Shown here one piece after another: positions 24,708-31,551 of a stretch of 33,816 nt of DNA (its first letter is position 1; the number at the start of each line of letters is the position of its first letter). A program made the translations under genes and the position numbers. The DNA is from Zetaproteobacteria bacterium (lineage in GTDB: Bacteria > Pseudomonadota > Zetaproteobacteria > Mariprofundales > Mariprofundaceae), in assembly GCA_002753275.1 (NCBI GenBank), contig PEAA01000021.1, positions 1 to 33,816 on the forward strand. The letters are read 5' to 3'. The notes beneath the pieces were generated by a model that was given only the letters and a program-made list of their open reading frames with translations, was not told where the DNA came from and ran no database searches.

Positions 24708-25279
24708 TACGATAGCGCTTTAAGGGCGTGTTTGAGTAGGGATTGAAAATCACCACCTGCATCTAAATTTTTTAATACACTCGATATTTGTGCAGGCTTA
24801 TAGCCTAAATTAACCAAAGCAGAGTGGACATCTGCATGCTCTCCTGACGAGGTGTGCATTGGGCTGCTATCATCAATGCAAAGCTTGCCTTTGAGCTCTA
24901 AAATTAACCGCTGCGCCGTCTTTTTTCCTATGCCGGGAGTGCGAGCAATGGTGGTGTCATCGCCATTTTCAATGGCGCGTTGAAAGGCATCAAGAGGCAT
25001 GCCCGAGAGCAGGCTCATCGCAGTGCGTGCGCCAATGCCTGTGACATTGTTCAGTTGACGAAAGAGGGCGCGCTCTTGCAGGTGTAAAAAACCAAAGAGA
25101 GCCAATTGATCTTCTCGTACATAGGTATGAATATATAGGTTTGCGGTTTCACCTACTTTAAGGGTGCAGAGGGTTTGAATACTCACATGCACATCATAAC
25201 CGACACCGCTTTGCGTGGAGAGTAAAATGTTTCCTGAGGGTTCAAGGGTTTGAACGCAGCCGCTAAGCCAGCCAATCAT
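24707..25279 (-). CDS. ruvA: Holliday junction DNA helicase subunit RuvA
   Basis: RuvA tetramers bind four-way junctions and load RuvB. The 190-residue protein has an N-terminal OB-fold ([12 protein letters not shown], then [15 protein letters not shown]) and two helix-hairpin-helix motifs ([15 protein letters not shown] and [19 protein letters not shown]). A flexible linker leads to the C-terminal RuvB-binding three-helix domain ([13 protein letters not shown]). The ATG overlaps the ruvC stop (ATGA). Confidence 0.96.
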   Translation of the reverse strand: MIGWLSGCVQTLEPSGNILLSTQSGVGYDVHVSIQTLCTLKVGETANLYIHTYVREDQLALFGFLHLQERALFRQLNNVTGIGARTAMSLLSGMPLDAFQRAIENGDDTTIARTPGIGKKTAQRLILELKGKLCIDDSSPMHTSSGEHADVHSALVNLGYKPAQISSVLKNLDAGGDFQSLLKHALKALS

Positions 25280-25773
25280 GGGCGAATCCTTGTGGTACGA
25301 TGCATGGGGGTATGATGCGCATGACAGATCGAGACTGCAAGTGCATCGGCTGCATCCTCTTGCAAAACCTCTTTTTTGCCAAGGAGCATTTTGACCATAT
25401 ATTGAACTTGTGATTTCTCAGCTCGTCCGGTGCCGACAATCGCTTGCTTTACCTCGGTTGGTGCATAAGGAAAAATCTCAAGTTCCGCTTCGGCACAAGC
25501 GGCAATTAATGAACCGCGTGCTTGCCCCAATTTGAGTGCGGAGGCAATATTTTTAGAGACAAAAACATCCTCCATGGCCACAACGCTGGGTTGATAAGTG
25601 CGAATCAGTTGTTTGGTTTCACGAAACAGGGTGAAAAGTCGTGCCTCAAAACGGGCTTTGCTATCGGTACGAATGACGGTGTGATAAATATATTGCAAGC
25701 GATTTCCCTGCATGTCGATGATGCCAATGCCTGTTTTTTGGGAGCCTGGGTCAATGCCTAAAATACGGCTCAT
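25276..25773 (-). CDS. ruvC: Crossover junction endodeoxyribonuclease RuvC
   Basis: RuvC resolves Holliday junctions by symmetric nicking. The 165-residue RNase H-fold protein keeps the four acidic catalytic residues: Asp8 (GIDPGS), Glu68 (VAMEDVFV), Asp140 and Asp143 (QEDAADALAV). AAAGG lies about 9 nt upstream of the ATG. It is the first gene of the long - strand array, and its upstream flank holds the trxA terminator. No convincing promoter was found for it in the gap after trxA. Confidence 0.96.
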   Translation of the reverse strand: MSRILGIDPGSQKTGIGIIDMQGNRLQYIYHTVIRTDSKARFEARLFTLFRETKQLIRTYQPSVVAMEDVFVSKNIASALKLGQARGSLIAACAEAELEIFPYAPTEVKQAIVGTGRAEKSQVQYMVKMLLGKKEVLQEDAADALAVSICHAHHTPMHRTTRIRP

Positions 25774-25820
25774 ATTTGCAAACCTTTTTGTATCACTTTG
25801 CGCCCATTGGAAGCAGCAAA

Positions 25821-25846
25821 AGAAAAAGGCAGGGTTTTCCTGCCTT
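25821..25846 (-). terminator. Intrinsic terminator of trxA
   Basis: Read on the - strand, AAGGCAGG pairs perfectly with CCTGCCTT across a 5-nt loop (AAAAC), followed by a T-rich run TTTCTTTT that adjoins the stem. The 8-bp stem with T tract is a standard Rho-independent terminator about 50 nt after the trxA stop codon. It separates trxA from the ruvC array. Confidence 0.85.
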
Positions 25847-25895
25847 GATCCATTGACAACCGTTTCAATTGAATTCGATAATATATACTAATGAA

Positions 25896-26225
25896 TTACA
25901 GGTGTGCGTTGATAAATTCAACCAATTTAGACTTGTTGACTGCGCCAACCTTGGTTCCCTGGACATTACCATCTTTGAAGACCATCAACGTAGGGATGCC
26001 ACGCACGCCGTAGCGACCGGGTGTATTTGGGTTGTCATCAATATTGATTTTTGCGATGGTGATTTGTTCACCCATTTCGTCAGCAACTTCGTCAAGAATG
26101 GGTGCAATTTGCTTGCAGGGGCCACACCACGGTGCCCAAAAGTCGACGATAACAGCGCCAGATGCATTCAATACATCGGCATCAAAACCTTCATCAGTAA
26201 CATGGATAATTTTTTCAGATGACAT
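25896..26225 (-). CDS. trxA: Thioredoxin 1
   Basis: Thioredoxin is the general cytoplasmic protein disulfide reductant, recycled by thioredoxin reductase. The 109-residue protein has the active site WAPWCGPCK (Cys34, Cys37), the buried Asp in VIVDFW, and the cis-proline in [18 protein letters not shown] precedes the ATG. It has its own terminator downstream and a candidate promoter upstream, so it appears to be a single-gene transcription unit, divergent from the methyltransferase gene. Confidence 0.97.
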   Translation of the reverse strand: MSSEKIIHVTDEGFDADVLNASGAVIVDFWAPWCGPCKQIAPILDEVADEMGEQITIAKINIDDNPNTPGRYGVRGIPTLMVFKDGNVQGTKVGAVNKSKLVEFINAHL

Positions 26226-26253
26226 TTGTGTTCCTCAATCTCGTTCTTAGGAT
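26226..26253 (+). promoter_or_regulatory. Weak candidate promoter for the MidA-like gene
   Basis: TTGTGT (26226-26231) and TAGGAT (26248-26253) are 16 nt apart. Transcription would start near 26260, downstream of the ATG at 26254, which would favour the start at 26281. Matches are only partial. Confidence 0.22.
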
Positions 26254-26262
26254 ATGGGCGCT

Positions 26263-26291
26263 AAGTTAGTCGGGGGTGAGATGAGCGTCAA
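26263..26291 (-). promoter_or_regulatory. Candidate promoter for trxA
   Basis: On the - strand TTGACG (26291-26286) and TAACTT (26268-26263) are separated by exactly 17 nt, giving a leader of about 30 nt. The -35 box matches consensus at five of six positions; the -10 box is poor. It overlaps the first codons of the divergent gene. Confidence 0.35.
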
Positions 26292-27438
26292 CCACGAGAG
26301 AATAGATGAACTAAAATTGAAGATCATAGAGCGGATGCAGACATGTGGTGGAAGCTTGCCCTTCGATCTCTATATGCAGATGTCTCTTTATGAAGAGAAT
26401 CTCGGTTATTATGAAGCAGCTACAGTGTTTGGTGTGGGTGGGGATTTTGTGACAGCGCCGAATTTAGGACCATGGCTGGCGCTGGGTTTTACAGATTTGA
26501 TTGCATGGGCAGTCGCGCAACTTCCGAGTCATCAATCCTGGACTTTGTTGGAGCAGGGAGGGGGGAGCGGGCAGTTGTTGGTTGATGTCGTTACCAACTT
26601 GTGTCAACGCGGTTTGATACCTTCACGCATTATAAGTGTCGAAAAAAGTTCGCAGATGCGCGCAAGGCAGGCGGTGATCTATACGCAACACGGCCTCGAT
26701 GTTACGCAGTATGCCGATTATGATGCCATTGAACCCATTGAGAATCTTGTGCTCTATTGCAATGAGTTGCCCGATGCCTTTCCTGTTTCTTGTTTTAGTT
26801 GGCGTGATGGAGCGTTTGTCGCACGCACGGTGGCTTGTGAAGAGGACCATTTTGTGTGGAAAGATGGTGATGCGCTTACTGTAGCACAGCAGCCTGTCAT
26901 TGCGGATACAATTGTTGCACAGTGGCCAGAGGGGTATCAAAGCGAATGGAATCCTCATATTCAGGGGTGGCAACAATCGATCTCCCGAGTGATGCACAAT
27001 GGTTTTTTGTTCTGTTTGGACTATGGTTACAGCCAGCAAGAGTATTATCGTGCCAACCGCATTGAGGGAACGCTGATGGGCCATTATGCACATCAGGTGG
27101 TGCATGATGTGTTAAGTGTACCGCCAGGAAGTTGTGATTTAACGGCACATATCGATTTTACCCACCTGCTTCAATGCGGCCTCTTGGCAGGATTGCAACC
27201 GTGTCATTTTTTGCCGCAGGGGGCGTGGTTGGCGCAATCACCGTCGGTGCAAGCCGAGGTGCAGAGGTTGGCAGCTCAGGGGGATGTGGAGAGCGTGGCG
27301 ATGATTGCCCATGCCAAGCGTTTGATGTTGCCCATGGGTATGGGAGAATCGTTCAAGTTGCTGGTGCAACGCAAGGGTATGGCTGCTGAGAAAGTTGATT
27401 TTTTGTCGGCATTGGATCGCTTGTCAACGCTGCAATGA
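26281..27438 (+). CDS. MidA/NDUFAF7-family SAM-dependent methyltransferase
   Basis: The protein matches the family that includes mitochondrial NDUFAF7, which dimethylates an arginine of complex I subunit NDUFS2. The role of bacterial members is not established. The 385-residue product shows the SAM-binding LLEQGGGSGQLLVD, then LYCNELPDAFPV, GFLFCLDYGYSQQEYYR, GTLMGHYAHQVVHD and DLTAHIDFTHL, all typical of the family. The ATG at 26281 follows GGGGGTGAG and is preferred to the ATG at 26254, whose AGGA is only two bases away. It is transcribed divergently from trxA. No complex I genes are in the window. Confidence 0.85.
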   Translation: MSVNHERIDELKLKIIERMQTCGGSLPFDLYMQMSLYEENLGYYEAATVFGVGGDFVTAPNLGPWLALGFTDLIAWAVAQLPSHQSWTLLEQGGGSGQLLVDVVTNLCQRGLIPSRIISVEKSSQMRARQAVIYTQHGLDVTQYADYDAIEPIENLVLYCNELPDAFPVSCFSWRDGAFVARTVACEEDHFVWKDGDALTVAQQPVIADTIVAQWPEGYQSEWNPHIQGWQQSISRVMHNGFLFCLDYGYSQQEYYRANRIEGTLMGHYAHQVVHDVLSVPPGSCDLTAHIDFTHLLQCGLLAGLQPCHFLPQGAWLAQSPSVQAEVQRLAAQGDVESVAMIAHAKRLMLPMGMGESFKLLVQRKGMAAEKVDFLSALDRLSTLQ

Positions 27439-27542
27439 AGCAGGGAGTGATTGATTTAAAGTCTGCGCGATGAAAAGCAATGCCATCATTGTGAGCTTGA
27501 GCCGTAATCCACAATGCAAACATCGAAAAGGGAAGTAACATC

Positions 27543-28880
27543 ATGGATGATTTATTAGAGCCAACCTATGAGCAGGGATCTTCTTGTGATGATCTCGTAT
27601 TGATCTCACACGGTCTTGTGCATGCGATCTTGCCACGCGGAGAAGGGGTGGTGACAACCGATGCGGGCTCGATACTTTTGCCCGATGTGTTACCTGGAGA
27701 GGTTGTCGATTTTCAACGCATTGGCGTGCGGCGCGGTGCGGTGCGTGGGCAAGTGGTTGCCGTAAAACAATCGAGTCCAGATCGGATTGTTCCGTTATGT
27801 TCTGTCGCAGATCAGTGCGGAGGTTGCGCCTTGCAACATGTGTCACCAAGTGCCCAGGCGCGTATTAAATCGGCATGGGTGCATGATGCGTTTGTATCGG
27901 TGCTGGATCAATCATGTGATTGGGTTCCGTTGTCTGGTGCGCAAGAGGATGCACTGGATACGGATTTTCAGGGGCAACGGCGGCGTGTGCGTTGGCATGT
28001 TGGGCATGATGCGTTGGGATACTATCTGGGCTTTCATGCGCGCAGTTCGCATCAAGTGGTGCGGACATCATTGTGCATGTTGCTGACGCCAGCATTGCAG
28101 CAATTGCAGTGTACATTGGCGCAATGTGGTTGGATCTCCTCATGCTCCAGCGTTCAGGCATTGCAGCTTTTTGATGGTATCCATCTGGTTATAGAGGGTG
28201 ATTTTTCTGCCGATTTTTCCCCAGATGATGATCTGGATGGCACAGGCGCGTTGCCGATTCAGTGTTGGGTTCGCCATGCCGATGGCGTGCGAGCGTGCAG
28301 GAAACCTGCATTGGCACTGCATGAGCGCATTGAAGTCACCCAGCAAGCGTTACAGCTTCGTGTGGGCCCCGATGATTTTTTACAAGGGCAGTATGACACC
28401 AATCAGTTGATGGTCGCCCAAGTGGTGGCTTGGTGCGCGGGAGCCAAGCGCATTGTCGATCTCTTTTCTGGCAACGGAAACCTTTCGCTGCCTCTAACCC
28501 AAGCTTTGTCGCAATGTTCAGTCATCGGAGCTGATGCTTGTGAATCGGGGGTGCGGATGGCCAATTTCAATGCCAAAATATTGGCTTGTGATGCCCATTA
28601 TCAGGTGATGGACCTTTTCCACCCCAAGCAAGATCTCCGCGCATTTGTTGGTGCCGATGTGTTGATTCTTGATCCGCCACGCAAAGGGGCAAAATCGATC
28701 TGTGCGCAAATGGGGATGTTGATGCCCCAGAGGATTGTGATGATTAATTGCGATCTTGCAGCGGGAGCCCGCGATGCGAAAACGCTGCAACAAGAGGGCT
28801 ACCGTTGTATTGCTCTGCGCGCGCTCGATATGTTTCATTATGCAGGTCATGTTGAGGTAATGAGCCTGTGGCAGCGTTGA
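27543..28880 (+). CDS. TrmA/RlmD-family RNA (uracil-5-)-methyltransferase
   Basis: This family methylates uracil C5 in 23S rRNA or tRNA using SAM. The 445-residue protein has a TRAM-like N-terminal region and a [4Fe-4S] set Cys86, Cys92, Cys95 (CSVADQCGGC) with Cys178 as likely fourth ligand. SAM motif VDLFSGNGNLSLPL lies near 305-318, with DPPRKGA (377-383), catalytic Cys403 and Glu437. The usual SCNP around the nucleophile reads NCDL here, so the substrate may differ. The Fe-S cluster points to the RlmD/RlmCD side rather than TrmA. AAGGGAAG lies 8 nt before the ATG; a 104-nt gap separates it from the MidA-like gene. Confidence 0.86.
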   Translation: MDDLLEPTYEQGSSCDDLVLISHGLVHAILPRGEGVVTTDAGSILLPDVLPGEVVDFQRIGVRRGAVRGQVVAVKQSSPDRIVPLCSVADQCGGCALQHVSPSAQARIKSAWVHDAFVSVLDQSCDWVPLSGAQEDALDTDFQGQRRRVRWHVGHDALGYYLGFHARSSHQVVRTSLCMLLTPALQQLQCTLAQCGWISSCSSVQALQLFDGIHLVIEGDFSADFSPDDDLDGTGALPIQCWVRHADGVRACRKPALALHERIEVTQQALQLRVGPDDFLQGQYDTNQLMVAQVVAWCAGAKRIVDLFSGNGNLSLPLTQALSQCSVIGADACESGVRMANFNAKILACDAHYQVMDLFHPKQDLRAFVGADVLILDPPRKGAKSICAQMGMLMPQRIVMINCDLAAGARDAKTLQQEGYRCIALRALDMFHYAGHVEVMSLWQR

Positions 28881-30397
28881 AAATATTAAATGTATCAAGG
28901 GGTGTGTTGCTCGCTTGCATGCTTTTGATCATGGCCGGATGTTCGGCGATAGATCAAGGCAATGATATCTCCCGTGCTGAGCATACGATTCGGGTCGCTT
29001 TGGCGCAGATGCCAAGTACAACCGACCCCCGTTTTGCGACCGATGCCATTTCACACCGCATTCAAGCCTTTGTGCATCGTGGCTTGGTGAAAATGGATGA
29101 ACATTTTTTTGCCGTTCCTGACGCAGCAGAATCATGGCAACACCCCAATCCATTGCTGTGGATTTTTCATTTGCGTCATGATCTCTATTTCCATGATGGT
29201 TCACGGGTGACAGCCGAGGATGTGGCGGCAACGCTTCAATCGGTCATGAATGCGGCATTGGGAAGTCCGCTTCGGGCCGGTTTTGCGGCCATCGAATCGA
29301 TTGAGGTGGTTGCGGATGATCAATTAAAGATTGTGTTAAATCGTGCCGATGCCTCGTTCTTAAATCGATTAACCGTGGGGATTCTATCAAAAAATGATAG
29401 CCAGCAGAGACATCAATCGCGTGGTTTGATGGGGTGTGGTCCCTATCAGGTGAGCGCATGGGAAGATCAGATGTTGCGTCTTCATCCTGTTCACGGTGAT
29501 CGCCCTGATCTGTTGTGGATGATGGTCAAAGATCCCGTGACACGCAGCTTGAAAATGGTACGGGGCGAGATCGATTTTATGCAAAATGATATTCCGCCAC
29601 ATCTGATCCCTTATCTTGAAAAGAACCGAGATTTACAAATTCGCGATCGACCTTCGACCACCTTCTCATACATTGGTATGAATCTGCAAGACGAACGCTT
29701 AAAAGATCGGCGGGTTCGGCAAGCGTTGGCCTTGGGGTTGGATCGAAATCTGCTCAAACGCGCGCTGTTGGGGGATAAGCCGATCTTGGCGGAGACGGTA
29801 TTGATTCCAACGCATTGGGCAGGGATTGAAGTGCTGCATCCCCCTTTTGATACTGCGCGTGCCGAGGCGTTGCTGGATGAGGCTGGTTTTCCACGGCAAA
29901 AAAATGGCATGCGATTCTCAATGATCTATCGCACCAGTACCAATCCCACCCGTTTGCAGATGGTGACGGCGATTGCCGATATGTGGGGTAAAATTGGTAT
30001 TGATGTGCAGATTCAATCAATGGAATGGGGCGGCTTTTATGCGCGTATTCGTCGCGGTGATTTTGAGGTTTACTCCTTGGATTGGGTGGCGGTGAGTGAT
30101 CCTGATATTTACCGTTGGATTTTGCACTCCACCATGTGGCCGCCCAGTGGTTCCAATCGAGGGAGATATGCCAATGCAGCGGTGGATGGTTGGCTTGATG
30201 CGGCAGCAGCCAGTGATGATGTGATGGAGCGTAAGCAGTTGTATCGCAAGGTGCAGCAACAGATGGTCAATGATTGGGTCTATATCCCTTTGTGGTATGC
30301 ACCAGTGATTGCGGTTTCAGGGCCACGCTTGCGTGAGGCGATTGTGCCGACAGCCGATGGTAGTTTTTTACCCTTGATGCAAGCCAAGTTGAAATAG
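28868..30397 (+). CDS. Substrate-binding lipoprotein of an ABC transporter (SBP_bac_5 family)
   Basis: This is an oligopeptide/nickel/heme-type periplasmic binding protein. The 509-residue precursor has a hydrophobic leader with lipobox MAGC (Cys25), so it is likely membrane-anchored. Family features include TTDPRFATDAISHRIQAFVHRGL, a DLYFHDGSRVTAEDV segment, GCGPYQV, FSYIGMNLQ and RRVRQALALGLDR. No permease or ATPase gene is nearby, so its transporter must lie elsewhere. The GTG at 28868 overlaps the methyltransferase end and has GAGG 10 nt upstream; a TTG at 28877 is an alternative. The next gene starts 8 nt after its stop. The ligand cannot be told from sequence. Confidence 0.85.
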   Translation: MAALKILNVSRGVLLACMLLIMAGCSAIDQGNDISRAEHTIRVALAQMPSTTDPRFATDAISHRIQAFVHRGLVKMDEHFFAVPDAAESWQHPNPLLWIFHLRHDLYFHDGSRVTAEDVAATLQSVMNAALGSPLRAGFAAIESIEVVADDQLKIVLNRADASFLNRLTVGILSKNDSQQRHQSRGLMGCGPYQVSAWEDQMLRLHPVHGDRPDLLWMMVKDPVTRSLKMVRGEIDFMQNDIPPHLIPYLEKNRDLQIRDRPSTTFSYIGMNLQDERLKDRRVRQALALGLDRNLLKRALLGDKPILAETVLIPTHWAGIEVLHPPFDTARAEALLDEAGFPRQKNGMRFSMIYRTSTNPTRLQMVTAIADMWGKIGIDVQIQSMEWGGFYARIRRGDFEVYSLDWVAVSDPDIYRWILHSTMWPPSGSNRGRYANAAVDGWLDAAAASDDVMERKQLYRKVQQQMVNDWVYIPLWYAPVIAVSGPRLREAIVPTADGSFLPLMQAKLK

Positions 30398-30405
30398 AGG
30401 TAGGA

Positions 30406-31083
30406 ATGATGCGCGAGATGATTCTTTTAGCCCATGGATCGCCAGATATGAGCCATGCAGAGGCGCTGCAGCAGTTAGCGGATCAGTGCAGTGGACGGTT
30501 AGGGCAGCGTGTTCACTTGCAGTTTTTGGGTGATGAAATCGCTACGGGCGCACTTGTTTTACCCTTGTTCCTTGGCGAAGGGGGACATGTGGCGGAAGCG
30601 CGTGCTGCGATTGAGCAGGCGGGGGCGTTCGCATTGCCGTTGATCTCTGAGCACGCGGAATCTTTGGTGCATGCGTGGAGAAACAACTTCTCTCACGATG
30701 TGACCGATACCACACTCGTGGTCTGGACCCTCTATCAACAGCGAGGATTTGAAGCGATGATGGCTGCCATTACATCGGTGCAGCATTTGGGCGATCAGAA
30801 GATTGCCGCGCTACATGGAGAGCGCTTGCTGGGTGATCTCTTGACCGAGCAGTGGCATCTGGGCGTACGATCATGTTGGGTGCAGCCCGTTTTGTTGGCC
30901 GATGGGCGTTCGTTGAAGCAGTTGCATGCCATCGTAGCAGCATTTCAGTCGCAACATCCTGAGATGGTGATCAAGGTGGGAATGCCGCTGTTGCATCAAA
31001 TCGGGTTTGCCGATCTGATTGCAGATATTTTTAATCAACGCAGAAATGCTGCGAAGGAGTCAGGCGTATGTCATGGTGGATGA
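30406..31083 (+). CDS. CbiX/SirB-like chelatase-family protein
   Basis: CbiX and SirB insert cobalt or iron into sirohydrochlorin. The 225-residue protein has the N-terminal active-site pieces LLAHGSPD and LPLFLGEGGHV with both expected His. Its second half looks like a diverged copy of the same fold (WVQPVLLADGRSLKQLHAIV, VGMPLLHQIGFADLIADIF) without the HGS motif, like the two-lobed long CbiX. No other cobalamin or siroheme gene is visible. The frame opens with two ATGs (30406 and 30409) behind GAGG, which itself overlaps the upstream stop. The end overlaps the following microprotein gene. Confidence 0.75.
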   Translation: MMREMILLAHGSPDMSHAEALQQLADQCSGRLGQRVHLQFLGDEIATGALVLPLFLGEGGHVAEARAAIEQAGAFALPLISEHAESLVHAWRNNFSHDVTDTTLVVWTLYQQRGFEAMMAAITSVQHLGDQKIAALHGERLLGDLLTEQWHLGVRSCWVQPVLLADGRSLKQLHAIVAAFQSQHPEMVIKVGMPLLHQIGFADLIADIFNQRRNAAKESGVCHGG

Positions 31084-31217
31084 TCGCGGGATTGATCATG
31101 GTTATTTTTCTTTTTGATGCGTTGATCTTGGCCAAAACACGAAAACGGCAACAGATGGATGATTATCAATACAAACCAAAAAAGAGGAGGCGTTATGACC
31201 CCGACAATCACGATTGA
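31068..31217 (+). CDS. 49-residue single-pass membrane microprotein
   Basis: An ATG at 31068 is preceded by AAGGAG (31054-31059) with 8-nt spacing, one of the best ribosome binding sites in the window. The product has a hydrophobic helix at about residues 3-22 (WWMIAGLIMVIFLFDALILA) followed by a strongly basic tail with KTRKRQQ and KPKKRRRYD. The positive-inside rule would place the tail in the cytoplasm. It overlaps the CbiX-like gene by 16 nt and the ferredoxin gene by 23 nt, so it is translationally interleaved with both. Family and function are not recognised. Confidence 0.6.
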   Translation: MSWWMIAGLIMVIFLFDALILAKTRKRQQMDDYQYKPKKRRRYDPDNHD

Positions 31218-31506
31218 ACCCTATGAGAAGCATGTGTTGCTCTGCTGTGGCAAATATTGCGATGAAAATCGAGAGACAATGATCTATTTGAAAAAACGCC
31301 TGCAAGAGGAGGGGCTTGATGGGCGTATTCGTGCCAATCGCGCGGGTTGTCTGGGGGTGTGTGCTGAAGGTGCCATTATGGTGGTTCATCCTGAAGGCAC
31401 TTGGTATTGCAATGTCGATCAAGCTGCGGTGGATCGCATCATTGCATCCCATTTCAAAGCGGGAGCGGTTGTCGAAGATCTACGCTTTCATCAACATCAA
31501 CCATGA
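31195..31506 (+). CDS. (2Fe-2S) ferredoxin, thioredoxin-fold type (COG3411-like)
   Basis: This small electron carrier type has a thioredoxin fold and a [2Fe-2S] cluster rather than the plant-type ferredoxin fold. The 103-residue product shows the expected four ligands as Cys18-x3-Cys22 (CGKYC) and Cys52-x3-Cys56 (CLGVC), then VVHPEGTWY. Extra Cys17 and Cys72 are present. GAGGAGG (31184-31190) selects the ATG at 31195 over the longer frame to 31159. Its partner enzyme is unknown; proximity to the CbiX-like gene recalls ferredoxin-like CbiW next to cobalamin genes in Bacillus megaterium. Confidence 0.87.
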   Translation: MTPTITIEPYEKHVLLCCGKYCDENRETMIYLKKRLQEEGLDGRIRANRAGCLGVCAEGAIMVVHPEGTWYCNVDQAAVDRIIASHFKAGAVVEDLRFHQHQP

Positions 31507-31513
31507 ATCCAAT

Positions 31514-31540
31514 ACCATGGTTGCGATGATCAACCATGGT
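31514..31540. promoter_or_regulatory. 10-bp perfect inverted repeat between ferredoxin and priA genes
   Basis: ACCATGGTTG (31514-31523) and CAACCATGGT (31531-31540) are perfect reverse complements around a 7-nt loop, CGATGAT. The repeat fills most of the 45-nt gap before the priA ATG. No T run follows, so it is not a standard terminator. It could be an mRNA hairpin or an operator. Confidence 0.5.
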
Positions 31541-31551
31541 GATTTATAGCC

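Noticed and set aside
25774-25800. Extended -10 like TGATACAAA upstream of ruvC
   Set aside because: Transcription would start at the ribosome binding site, and no -35 box is present at the right distance.
27470-27538. 22-codon frame (MKSNAIIVSLS...) ending 4 nt before the RNA methyltransferase start
   Set aside because: No ribosome binding site, no recognisable leader-peptide logic, and its 3' end coincides with the Shine-Dalgarno of the next gene; probably chance.
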